From Dipteronia dyeriana (taxonomy: Eukaryota > Streptophyta > Magnoliopsida > Sapindales > Sapindaceae), in NCBI GenBank assembly GCA_032871835.1, contig CM065299.1, forward strand, positions 81,597,652-81,661,651: DNA of 64,000 bases, in the 5' to 3' direction. The notes under the pieces were generated by a model. It saw nothing but the letters and a program-made list of their open reading frames with translations, had not been told where the DNA came from and made no database searches. Each line of letters opens with the position of its first letter. Within the stretch, counting starts at the first letter, position 1. This document shows positions 22,956 through 34,039 of this stretch, one piece after another. A program made the position numbers and the translations under genes.

Positions 22956-25900
22956 AATGTCAATAACTTTGCTTTACAATTGTCTGTTAATAAACCTTTA
23001 GATGAGACTAATTTCGAGGAATGGAAAGAGACTCTCACTGTTATTCTAGCTCTTTGGGGGATAGACCTTTCTTTACGAGAGATAAAGCCCTTTGAATTTT
23101 TGGTGGGTTGATTCTGGAGCTACAATTCACGTTACGAATTCTTTACAGGGATTCAGAAGCAAAAGGAAACCAAGGGATAAAAAAGCTTTCATTTTCATGG
23201 GAAATGGAGAGCAGGCATTAGTTGATTTTATAGGAGTTGTTAGATTACCTTTAGCTTTAAGAAATTTTTTAGATTTAGTTTATGTAGCTTTTGTTCCTTC
23301 TCTCAGACGTAATTTGATTTCCATTTCTAAGTTGCATATTAGTGGTTATCGTTTTGAATTCATTAATAAAGAATTTGTTCTTTATCAGGGTTCTTTTCTC
23401 ATTGGTTCTGGTTGTTAGTGTGATAGTTTGTATAAATTGAATTTACATACTGATTTTGGTTAGTGTTCTCGTTTAGCTGCAGTGATAAATTCTACCATTG
23501 GATTTAAACGCCATAGAGAAAATCGTTTGTCCATATTATGGCGTAGACGTTTAGGCCATATATCCAAAGATCGAATTGAAAGATTAGTGAGAAATGGTAT
23601 TCTTGATTCACTTGACTTTTCAGATTTTGAGTCTTGTGTTAATTATTTGAAGGGTAAAATGACAAGAGCTAAAAAGAAAGGGGCTACCAGAAGTCAAAAT
23701 ATGTTGGAAATTATCCATACTGATATATGTGGGCCATTTTCACCTGCCACACTTGGTGGATATAAATATTTCATTTCTTTCATTGATGATTTCTCGCGTT
23801 ATGGTTACGTCTATCTCATTCATGAGAAATCCGAAGCCTTAGATATCTTCAAAATATATAAGGCTGAGGTTGAATTGAAATTAGAAAGAAAGATCAAATG
23901 TGTTAGATCTGATCGTCGGGGTGAGTATTATGGTAGGTATGGTGAAGCTGGTTAGAATCCTGGTCTGTTTGCGAGATTTTTATAAGAATGTGGGATTAGT
24001 GCTCAATACACTCTGCCTGGTGAACCTGAACAGAATGGAGTTTCTGAGAGGATGAATCGTACATTAATGGACATGGTAAGAAGTATGATCAATACGAGTT
24101 CTTTGCCTAAATTTTTATGGGGTGATGCATTAAAGACGACAACTTACATTCTTAATAGAGTTCCCAACAAATATGTGCCTAAGACTCCCTTTGAAATGTG
24201 GTTTGGTTCGAAGCCAAAATTAAATCACATGAGAGTATGGGGATTTCCTACGGAAGTGATGCCTTATGATCCTAATTCGAAAAAGTTGGATTTTAAGACA
24301 GTTAGTGCATTTTTTATGGGATATGTGGATAAATCAAAAGGATATAGATTTTATTGTCCTACATACTCTATGAGGATAGTTGAATCTAAACGTGCTGTAT
24401 TCTTGGAGGAAGGTAATGAAGTTGACAAGAATATGCAAACTCAGGATTTTGAGTTTGAAAAGGACAAATCGGGTAATCCGACATCTTCTACTTCATTAGA
24501 TATTGTCAAACCACCTCTCTTGGAGCATCATGATGATTATCTATCTGAACAAGAAGGTGAGCCCTTATCAGTTGTTGTCGAACCTTAACCGGTTATTTAT
24601 GAGCCCGAGCCAGCTATTGATGAACCCCAGCTAGTCGTTGATGAGCTATAACCAGTTGTTGATGTTCCTTTAAGGAGATCTCAGAGAGTCCGAAGATCTG
24701 CCATTCCAGATGATTATATTGTTTATTTACAGGAGCATGATTTTGACTTAGGAGTGGATGACGATCCTAGGAATTATGATCAAGCTTTTCAGAGCTCTCA
24801 ATCGTCAAAATGGATGGATGCCATGATCGATGAACTGAGATCCATGAATGCAAATTGTGTTCGGGATTTGGTTGAACTGCCTGATGGTTGCAAGCCCATT
24901 GGCTGCAAATAGGGTTTTAAGACTAAACGAGACTCTAAAGGCAACGTTGAGAGACATAAACCTAGACTTGTAGCGAAAGGGTTCAGTCAAAAGGAAGGTA
25001 TTGATTATACCGAGACTTTTTCGTCTGTCTCTTCGAAAGATGCCTTTAGGATTATTATGGCCTTAGTTGCTCATTTTGATTAGAGCTGCATCACATGGAT
25101 GTGAAAACTACTTTCCTAAATGGAGATCTCGTAGAGGATGTACATATGATGCAACCTAAAGGTTTTCAGGTGGTTGGAAAGGAACATACGGTCTGTAAGC
25201 TCAGAAAATCCATTTATGGTCTGAAACAAGCTTCAAGGCAATGTATTTGAAATTCGATGAAGTCGTTACATCATATGGTTTTGTTGAAAATTCGATGGAT
25301 CATTGCATATACCTCAAGGTCAGTGGGAGCAATTTTATTTTTTTTATACTTTATGTTGATGATATTTTTCTCGCCAACAATAATTTGGGGTTGCTGCATG
25401 ATACCAAGAATTTTCTATCTCGTAGCTTTGCAATGAAGGATCTTGGGGAAGCCTCTTATGTCCTTGGTATTGAGATACAACGTGATAGGTCACATGGTTT
25501 GCTTGGATTATCTCAAAAGGCTTACATTGAAAGGGTATTAAAGAGGTTTAACATGAGTGCTTGTTCCCCAGGTGAGGTACTTATCGTGAAAGGAGATAAA
25601 CTTACGAAACTAGAGTGTCCCCAGAATGAGCTAGAACGTTCTCAAATGAAAGATGTCCCATATTCATCTGCGGTTGGCAGGTTAATGTATGCACAGGTTT
25701 GTACATGTCCTGATATTGCTTTTGCAATTAGTGTACTTGTCTGATTTCAAAGTAATCCCGACATTCATCATTGGATAGCAGCAAAGAAAGTATGCGTTAT
25801 CTGCAGCGAACAAAGGATTTCATGCTCACTTATAGGCGTTCAGACCTATTTGAAAGTTCCCTAAAAAACGTGTGTGTCTATAACCTAGAGGGGGGGGGGG

Positions 25901-28133
25901 GGGGGGGGGGTGAATAGGTTTTAGTCGAAACTTAGCCAATTTTCGTTAATGGTCAATTAGACGAAAATACCCCTAACTAGTGACAATAATATCACAAGTG
26001 TAAGAAGTGCGGAAATAATAAAGACACTTAAGATATACGTGGAAACCCTCCAAATGGGAAAAACCATGGGTTGATATGTGCTCCACACTAGATCCTCATA
26101 TCCATTATTGAATGAAAGTTTACAACCTAGGTTACCCTCTAGTTACTAACCCTTTCTTTCTACCCAACGACCTTAATAGTGATTCTTGATCTATTTGCTT
26201 GTGCACTAACCACTTAGTCACAAGACTTAACCTCAATGAAGAGTCAAACACAACCTAAGTGAATATGATAAAATATTCAAACATGCAAGTAATGCTAGGT
26301 AACCCTAAATAATTATCTAGGAATTTAAGAATGTCACTAAGTACAATTCCTAGATATCAATGTCTAAATGGATGTTCATAAAGACTTAACTAGAAATAGT
26401 TATGCAACAATATATCCTAGTTATCAAACAAAGTCATATCAACACAAGTTGTCATTAAGCATGGCAAGGACTATAATGCAATCACAAAATGCAATCAATG
26501 TGACCTAATTAGCTAGAGGCAACAATGACCTAAATGCAAGCTATCACAAAAGCCATATCAACACAAGTTGTCATTAAGCATGGCAATGACTATAATGCAA
26601 TCACAAAATGCAATCAATGAGTCCTAAACAATATCTAAATGCAAAGCATAGAGATTTAGCTATAAGGGCAAAATGGTCACAAACCCTAGCTATCACAAAA
26701 TATAAATCTCAACCAACAATCAACAACCCAAGCATGTTATAAATGCAATTCAACATAAATTCATACAATCAATACGCAATAAATGCTATTCCTAGGTAAA
26801 CATGACCCAGTAATGAAACAACAAGTTCTAGGGCATGTAAAGATTACCTAGTCAATTAAAACAAGAGGAATCCATGCTTAGAAGATGCTAGATGCTCATG
26901 GATTGAAGATTGGTTGAGTAAAAATGGATTATTAGGAGCTCTCTCTCTCTCTTGGAGTCAATTTCTCTCTAAAGGAAAGCTTGGTGAGTAAAAATGGCTT
27001 CTTGGACTCACACAACCAAAGAGAAGAGAAGAGAACATATAAATAATGTGCCCTACACGAAACAACATCGTTTTGAACAAAGGGCAACTGATTCCCATCA
27101 TGATCGTTGTTCGTACCGCCGCCTAGGCAAGTGTCCAGATCGAGGTAGTGCTAGCGGTGCATCGTTTAGGAATCTCCGCTGTCTGGACCGCGGTACAGGC
27201 AATGTCCAGACCGAGGTAGAACAAGCGGTGCATCATTGGGAAACTCCGCTTGGGAGACAGCTGTGCATGCAACGTGCACAGGCTGAGGTAGCAACAGCGT
27301 GCAACGCCTGGAGAACACCTCTGTGCTTACCGCGGCAGAGGCAATGGACAGGGAGCGGTCCCGACAGCAGTCAAGGGGAAAATCCTCTTCTAAGGGTAAA
27401 CAAAATTTATCAAACACCTAAGCAAGAGTTATGGCAAAAAGGCACACAATTATGACAATTAAGCATTCATGTAAGATGATCAAAAACATGCATGAGAGTG
27501 TGTGTGTGTGCACTAAAACTCTTCAAACAAGGTTAAGCAAGTGATTTACCTTTTGAAGCTTGGGCTAGGTCATGAGCAATGATGGCCTAAATTAGCCTTA
27601 CAAAATAATCCCCAAATGTGGTTGTCAACGAAATGAGCCAATCAAAAACTGAGGAACTTACACTATTGGAAGTTGTTGGCTATACAGATGCAGATTTTGC
27701 TGGTTGTACAGATGATCTAAAATCTATTTCAGGTTTTGTGTTTATGTTGGCTGGTGGATCCATATCGTGGAAGAGTGTCAAGCAGACACTTACAACTTCA
27801 TCTACTATGCAAGTTGAGTTTGTGGTATGTTATGAGGCAACAATCCAAGTAGTTTGGTTACGGAATTTCATTTCAGGGTTACAGATTTTCGACTCCATTT
27901 ATAAGCCATTGGCAATTTATTGTGACAACTCCACAACATTTTCTTTCTCTAAGAACAATAAAAGGTCTTCGGGGTCTAAACATATGGAGATCAAGTATCT
28001 TGTGGTTAGAGAGAAAGTTCAAGAGTTGCAAACTTCCATTATTCATATTGCCACAGAAGAGATGATAGTTAATCCCCTAACCAAGGGACTATCTCCGAAG
28101 GTTTTTAGTTACCCGTATGGGGTTGGTAGATAG
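22944..28133 (+). pseudogene. Copia 1 gag-pol pseudogene, interrupted by a solo LTR
   Basis: The gag start survives as a short stretch (about 22956-23100, containing ETNFEEWKETLTVILALWGI). It is then joined out of frame to the protease region FWWVDSGATIHV (about 23094). The gag body and zinc knuckle are deleted. A GAG-pre-integrase domain and integrase follow (23482-24588; DICGPF, and SDRRGEY where SDRGGEY is usual), with in-frame stops near 23953 and 23983. Reverse transcriptase spans about 24790-25780, with YVDD near 25352 and stops at 24910 and 25081, both where Trp or another residue is expected. RNase H resumes at about 27663 with GYTDADFAGC. Not functional. Confidence 0.92.
25851..27662 (-). 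mobile_element. Solo LTR (1812 bp) inserted in Copia 1
   Basis: CTATT flanks both ends (25846-25850 and 27663-27667), and removing the insert restores the Copia frame (R-S-D-L-L-E-V-V-G). Ends are TGAAAGTTCC and GGAACTTACA, a 9/10 inverted match with TG...CA. Read on the minus strand it ends with CCTATTCACCCCCC-like sequence followed by CTCTAGGTTA. I recognise this as the 3' edge of some plant Copia LTRs (SIRE/Maximus-like), though that lineage is not certain. It contains a 21-G run (25890-25910), a 119-bp-period direct repeat (26435-26505 and 26554-26624), and a GC-richer block at 27100-27370 of about three related 80-bp units. Confidence 0.82.
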
Positions 28134-28788
28134 TTATGATATGCTTGGTTAGTGGGAGTTATGTTTTGTCTTTAAAATTAACTGCAGTTTTTTGTTTAAT
28201 AAAATTTTATTCTCGAGAATATATTTGTACATTGTATATGTATGTTATTTTTCATGATATGCACGCATGTATGTTTTTATTGTGGCAGGATATCTCAAAG
28301 CTTTTGGCTTTGAGGGGACACTTCACTCTTAAGGTATAAAGTTTTCACCGATGAGTGAATATTACTTAAGATAGAAGGATTTGCCCGTCTTAAGAGAGGT
28401 TGAACTCATGGTCAAAGTGTTTGATCAATGAGTGTAAAATGCTTAAGACATTAAGTTTGCTCGTCTTAAGCTGTTTCGTATTATGCGAAGTGGGACCTAT
28501 ATGGAAATAAGCATGATGATTACATTTGCATGTAATTTCCATACCATACATACATACCGTTTTCCCCGGGTAGGTAGAGCTAAGGGTATTTTGATTACAT
28601 TTGGTCTTATGTTGATTAAGGATGTAATGATTTATGTAGTTGGATATTTGCGGTTCTATTGGACTAAGGAGAAGGAAGGTGTTACTCTCTTAAACATTCC
28701 TTGTGGCCACATATAATTGTTTGTCAATTCGGAGAGTCGTTTTCTAAAATGAATTTTTAAATCTAAAATAAGAATGTCTATGTAGCTC
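28134..28788 (+). other. Copia 1 3' untranslated internal region
   Basis: No coding motif. A repeated phrase on CTTAAGA...TTTGC(C/T)CGTCTTAAG occurs near 28370 and 28445. Confidence 0.55.
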
Positions 28789-28799
28789 AAGTGGGAGAA
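28789..28799 (+). promoter_or_regulatory. Copia 1 polypurine tract
   Basis: AAGTGGGAGAA abuts the right LTR. This is the usual plus-strand priming tract for plant Copia elements. Confidence 0.8.
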
Positions 28800-29296
28800 T
28801 GTAAGGTTCTTATAAAATTGTGAGCAACATATGCCATTATATTTTATGTTTATGAAAAACCTAATTGATTGGAATGTTTAAGTTAGTGAGAGTTGACCGG
28901 AAAAGCCCGTTTGATTGTAATCAATATTTGTTGGGCTCGGTGCACCTTAGCTACATTAAATAAATGTATGATATGGTATAGGGTATTGTATATGTATGGG
29001 CCTAGTAGCCATCCTATTAGGGTTGAGAATCCTTTATGGGTTAGGATTCTAGGAAGTTATACTATATATAGGGGTCCCTACTCTCACTCATATAACGGAT
29101 TATAGAATTGTCTCTCCATTGGACAATCTGAGAAAGGTGAGTAGAGAGTAGAAAACTCTATTATTTTGACTGTTTCTTTGTTTTATTTTCAGGTTAGTTT
29201 TCTTGAATTATTCAATGGATTCGGGAAATTCAGGTACGAATTCATACTTATGTATTTAATACGAATATATATGTTTGATTACATACAACTCCAACA
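28800..29296 (+). repeat. Copia 1 right (3') LTR
   Basis: This is the 497-bp partner of the left LTR, with the same TGTAAGGTTC start and CCAACA end. Confidence 0.93.
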
Positions 29297-29301
29297 ATAT
29301 T

Positions 29302-29992
29302 TACTTTTTAATATATTATTAATTTATGAAATAAATGGGACCAAATATTCTTAGATTCTTACCAGCAAATTTTCAAAATGTATTGTTTAAAATTTAATTG
29401 AAATTGTTAATTTATCTCTTTGCCAAATGAAATCGGAAAAATTTAATATATAAAAGACATTATTAATGTATTAATTTATAGATGCTATAATATATAACCT
29501 TAAAAACACATATATTTCTACTTATAAATAGCAAGTATGAAATTTGTGTGTGTTTTTCTTCTTCGACCATAATATTGGAAATTCTAACTGTTTAAAAGCA
29601 GTTGTCTGTAGAAGCAGAGGCTGCAATCAAAACACACTTTTAAGTCAAGAGTTGTGCTTTTGGTGGGATAATTTACTTAAATCCAAACACACACACTAAT
29701 ATCATTGACCAACTTTTGTGGGATATAATTAGTGATTATTATCTTTCATGCACAACATGCCTAATCTTATATATTAACCAATCTTAAAGCTTCTTCTTTG
29801 CTTGAGAATAATTTATTTTTAAAAAAAAGGGGATTTTGATAATTATATTCCTAAAAGGGTTGTTACTTGTGGTAATTTTAAGATGGCTTCAAAGGCAAAT
29901 CACCATTGATTATGTTATTATTCCATGTGGGATTTTTCTTTTTCAATCCCAAAGTAGGGGTCCCAAATGATTATTCTATTCCCAAATATCGA
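29302..29992. other. AT-rich intergenic DNA
   Basis: No gene, RNA or paired repeat was recognised. Confidence 0.5.
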
Positions 29993-30000
29993 CTCTTCAG

Positions 30001-30152
30001 GGAGAAAATCTTACATGCACTCGGTGCAATGCAACCTTCCAATGGGTGCAGGCCACATGACATGGAAAACCAATCAAATGAGTTCTCCATGCCACATGGC
30101 ATGCAGACATTGGTTAGGGTGCATTGCACAGGGTGCATGCAAGATTTTCTCC
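30001..30152. mobile_element. Small foldback MITE (about 152 bp)
   Basis: The left arm GGAGAAAATCTTACATGCAC and the complement of the right arm GGAGAAAATCTTGCATGCAC pair along about 38 bp with a few mismatches. The centre is also partly palindromic (CCACATG...CATG). TCTTCA lies just outside both ends, so the target duplication is about 6-8 bp; its exact length is unclear by one base. The palindrome explains the mirror-image open frames on both strands. Confidence 0.72.
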
Positions 30153-30159
30153 TCTTCAT

Positions 30160-30563
30160 GGCCTTCTTCATTGAAAGCGTATAATTTATTAGCGGGGCAT
30201 GGCTTGGTTTTCATTTCAGAAGTTGTTTCTTGCTTTTATAAGCAAAAATTGATTTTTTTTCTATTTTTTCCTTTGAAAGGAATTTGCATATTGCCTGGCA
30301 GGCTTGTGATAATCCACATGGACCACATGGCTACAAACTTAGAGGGAAAGAGCGAGAGACAGAGCAAACATACATGGTAATTTATATAGGATAACACAAT
30401 ACAATATTTATTCAGGAAATCAATACAATTTAAGCTGTAGTTTTTTTCATCTTGGCATGTTTCTTAATTTCATATACTTCATTTTATCATATAAAGCAAC
30501 TATAATTTGAAAATATGCTCACCACATTATATTACGAATAACTTACGGATATCCAAAAAGCCT
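30160..30563. other. Intergenic DNA
   Basis: No coding signal was recognised apart from possible 3' UTR sequence of the minus-strand pseudogene that begins at 30564. Confidence 0.45.
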
Positions 30564-33500
30564 TTAATAGAAGTGTCTTCTTCGGATTCTCTTCTTGCTC
30601 ATAGGGGTTGGAGTTTTTCCGTTTTCTGGAAATTCTCATCTGACGACATATCCCTCCCAGGAAGAGCTCACAAGCATTGGGTAATTCGGGTACCAACTAC
30701 AATCTCTTACAGGTGAATTATGGTGTTTGAGTATAGCTACTTGGGCTCCACTCACCTATAATTATAAAGACTGTAATCAACAAACAGAACGTGGTAAAAG
30801 GAAATGATAAGAACAATTATTCATGCATGATGCATCAGAAACAACATAAAAAACATGTAAGACGACGACTGTCATATTAGCACTATCTTTATATTGGCAG
30901 TCACTAGTTGAAAGTGTGAAACTACCATCCGTGAATAGCATTTCATCCAATGACAATCCATACTTTTTTCTGGATGAGCAAGAGCAATTAGTAGTATAAC
31001 TATCCAATGAATGTTCAATTCTACAAATGTTCTACATAAATTCGAAAATATGTGTTTTTGAATCTCTTTTCATATGCATTAAAGAGTATTGCATCCTCTA
31101 GTTTACCCATCCAGATGCATCTCTAGTTTGCAACTACAAAAAAGGCTTAAAGCACGCAGATAATTATGTGTAAGAATATGATTAGATTACGCACCAGATC
31201 ATAGACATAAACACTAGAATCACGAGATCCAGTGTAGATATACCTTTGCCCAGTGCTGCAGAAAGTGAATTGAGAAAATGTAAAAATTATAATTGTAATT
31301 GTAAAACCAGTACTAATAATGTCAAATGGGTACATAATTTTTTTCCAGGTGAAACTATGATCAATCTTAAAGCATGGCTAAACAGTAAAGCTTGTTGAAA
31401 CTTGAAATATCATTTCAAAAACCAGTCTATTGGCGAGTGATGTGAACACATTAGACAACTTCCAAACTTCCAAATCATTGTGAACAGAGTGTACATGAAG
31501 AGGAAAATATAGTGATACTTACCTATATTCAGGGGAAAAGTAGCAACGAATAAGAGTACGCAAGACGGAATGGCCAGTATATGTAGCAACAGACTGATCA
31601 CATGGGTGTTTCAAATCTCTTGCGTGAGGTGGGTAGTCCATACATCTGTAATCCCATTCATAAGGTCTGCGCTCTACATCGATGGAATGAAAAAAGACTG
31701 TAGTTAGCATTTTTCATGCACATCGTTCCGATGGTGCTAAAAGATTTCAGACAATTACAAAACCATCCATTGACAACTATGGAAACCTTAATGCATATTT
31801 TTCTTTATCACACTTTTTCAAATTTAGAAGAGATAGAAAGAACACATGTGATTTGTTTGGTTGATAATGCTAAGGTGATACACATATATCAATGGGAAGA
31901 AAAACACAAGACATGCATCATATATGAACTGAATCCTTATAACCAAATAACTGTTTCTTAAAGCACCATAAGAAGCCAGAAAGTAAACATACTAGGAAGC
32001 ATTAGTGGACATTTTACGAATATCCCACAGTTTGATGGCCTGATCTTTACCATTTGAGATTAAATAATGACCATCTCCACGACTATCAAGAAATGTATTA
32101 CCTTCTAGGTGTCCCGTCAGGATCCCTGCTGCCTTCCCTTTTACAGTCAAACAATGTCTATCCCACACCTTTAGAAAGTTTAACATTATCCTCTGTTCCT
32201 TGACCCCAAAAGAATAAACATATCCATTTCCTTTTCCTTCTTAGAAAATCCAATAATTTGCTTATAGAGACAAAAATATAATGGACAGCATCCAAACATA
32301 AATTCTAATTACAAGGTTTAGAAGGATCATATCCAAGTTATTAAATAACAGAATCTGATAAATTCAACATATTATAAGGTGTCATTTGTTAATTTGTTAT
32401 GGATCTCAATCACCAATTCATCATTATCACCACCATCCGTAAACAATTCTAGTCAACTGTTCTATTCCAACCTATCCAAAAAACAACCTTATCAAAGTTA
32501 AGCCATTCAAACCACAACATTTCCTTTATTTCTCTTATTTGATAGATTTCTAACAGCACCAGCGCTTTCATTAGAAGAGGTTTGGTAGCGACCTTTGCAA
32601 AGTAAGTCAGAGAATACCCGACCAAAAAGCCAACTGAAGGCCATATTAAGGCTTCCATTTTCATATAAAACAGACCTCCCCTAGAAAACCAAACAATGAA
32701 CGACCTGTAGTATGTCACCGTCATTAGTTGCATAAATATGAGCTTTTAAAATATTTTTCATTTGCTTCTAAACATGTGCAAAAGTACTACACATTATTTT
32801 TATGTCATTTGAATTGGAATATTCCATCATTTTCTATGGCTAACTACTATCTCCTGCCTATCTTGACATATGCTGACAAACCTAAAAAGATGGAATATGA
32901 TAGGAGACATTCCCCATCTGAATCACTCAGCAGCTCAACTATCCATCCCTCACCGTCTCCCCACTCTGCCTGGTTTCTTAGCCTATCTTACTCCTCCAGC
33001 TGCTAGTAGTTCCATGAGTAAAAGGTTTCAACCTTCTAACATCTATGAGCCTATATAGCTATATCACAAGTTTTCATCTCTCACAGGCTTTGTAGCACTG
33101 CTTTCAAATGCAACGAATGGGTGTAATATCAGAGATGAGAAAGAATCCTAACAACAAACTCGTTTCAACTCAACCGAATCCAATACCAAAAAAATTACAG
33201 CTACATACGAATAGAACAAGTTGAGTACTACACTTGTATCACAATTTTTGTCACCTATGCTGTTACGATCATTATTCAAACAACCAAGAGAAAACTATTA
33301 GTTAAGACTTAACGACTAATGATAAGAAATATAATGAGCTTAAAGATGTCAATTATATTCATGGAAACTCACAAGCATAACTACTTACTATGCATAACAT
33401 CACCGAAACATCTAGTTGAAAACAGAATCGAATTTACCTTACAAAGATTATCATCACTCCCAGAATAGATTAGATGGCCAGTTTCATCGGCAAAACATAC

Positions 33501-34035
33501 ATTGTTGACATCTGACTGCAACATAAAACACATATAGAACTTTAGAACCTAGAAAAATCTACATCCCTAGCCCTACTCAAAGAGACTTTTGCATATAGTA
33601 ATAAAGTTTTATTCGCCACTCACTGTTAGAACGGCTACTAATAACTTCATTTTCTCAAGTTTTCTTTTGGAAACATAACCTCAATTTAAATGTTGCAATC
33701 ATATTCAATTCAAGGCCTTTAGTCACATATCAACATGACATCCGTTTGAAACTCCGGTGCCTTAGCATAATTTTTTTTTTCTTTTGATAAATACTTGGCA
33801 TAATTTTAACTCTGCCAGAAATATATCAAAAGTATATAATCAAATGGAGAAGCATACGGCATAAATAGAAGATTAGATACAAGATGTGAGGATCACTATA
33901 ACTATCTTTACCAAGTGTGTCAGAATTCTAAGAGAAAAGCTTGTTTGCTTCTAGATCATAAACATATATAGAATCATCACTACTTCCAGCAACAAGTTCT
34001 TTTCCATCAGTTGAAGGAGTGTGGTGATAAAGTCT
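30564..34035 (-). pseudogene. LEC14B-like WD-repeat gene, truncated and broken
   Basis: Exons on the minus strand: about 33912-34035 (LVAGSSDDSIYVYDLEANK), 33438-33515 (SDVNNVCFADETGHLIYSGS), 31993-32168 (DSRGDGHYLISNGKDQAIKL), 31523-31673 (YEWDYRCMDYPPHARDLKHP), 31195-31255 (TGQRYIYTGSRDSSVYVYDL) and 30564-30755 (VRDCSW...VSSSW, ending RIRRRHFY). The order and phrases match plant LEC14B-type WD40 proteins; some related family members act as DCAF adaptors for CUL4 ligases. Damage: an extra T after NKL (near 33935) shifts frame into a stop; a TGA stands where Trp is expected before EFPENGK in the last exon; the junction between 31993 and 31673 does not keep frame with canonical sites; and the N-terminal part is absent because sequence changes to Gypsy near 34035. 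Introns are kept, so it is not a retrocopy. Confidence 0.85.
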
Positions 34036-34039
34036 AGCG

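Larger units (their letters stand above)
12911..29296 (+). mobile_element. Ty1/Copia element 1, full structure with three nested insertions
   Basis: Near-identical LTRs bound the element, each starting TGTAAGGTTC and ending CCAACA. ATATT lies immediately outside both ends (12906-12910 and 29297-29301), a perfect 5-bp target duplication. A primer site follows the left LTR and a purine tract precedes the right LTR. Order of contents: LTR, primer site, MITE, leader, LARD, gag remnant, protease, integrase, reverse transcriptase, solo LTR, RNase H, LTR. The protease-integrase-RT-RNase H order defines Copia. Removing the three insertions leaves about 6.6 kb. Hand alignment of the two LTRs gives about 6% substitutions plus small indels, so it is older than the LARD inside it. 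Confidence 0.93.

Noticed and set aside
26994..27455. 153-codon frame in the GC-richer part of the solo LTR
   Set aside because: It comes from three related 80-bp units inside an LTR and has no domain.
29967..30380. Overlapping frames on both strands
   Set aside because: They are explained by the palindromic MITE at 30001-30152.
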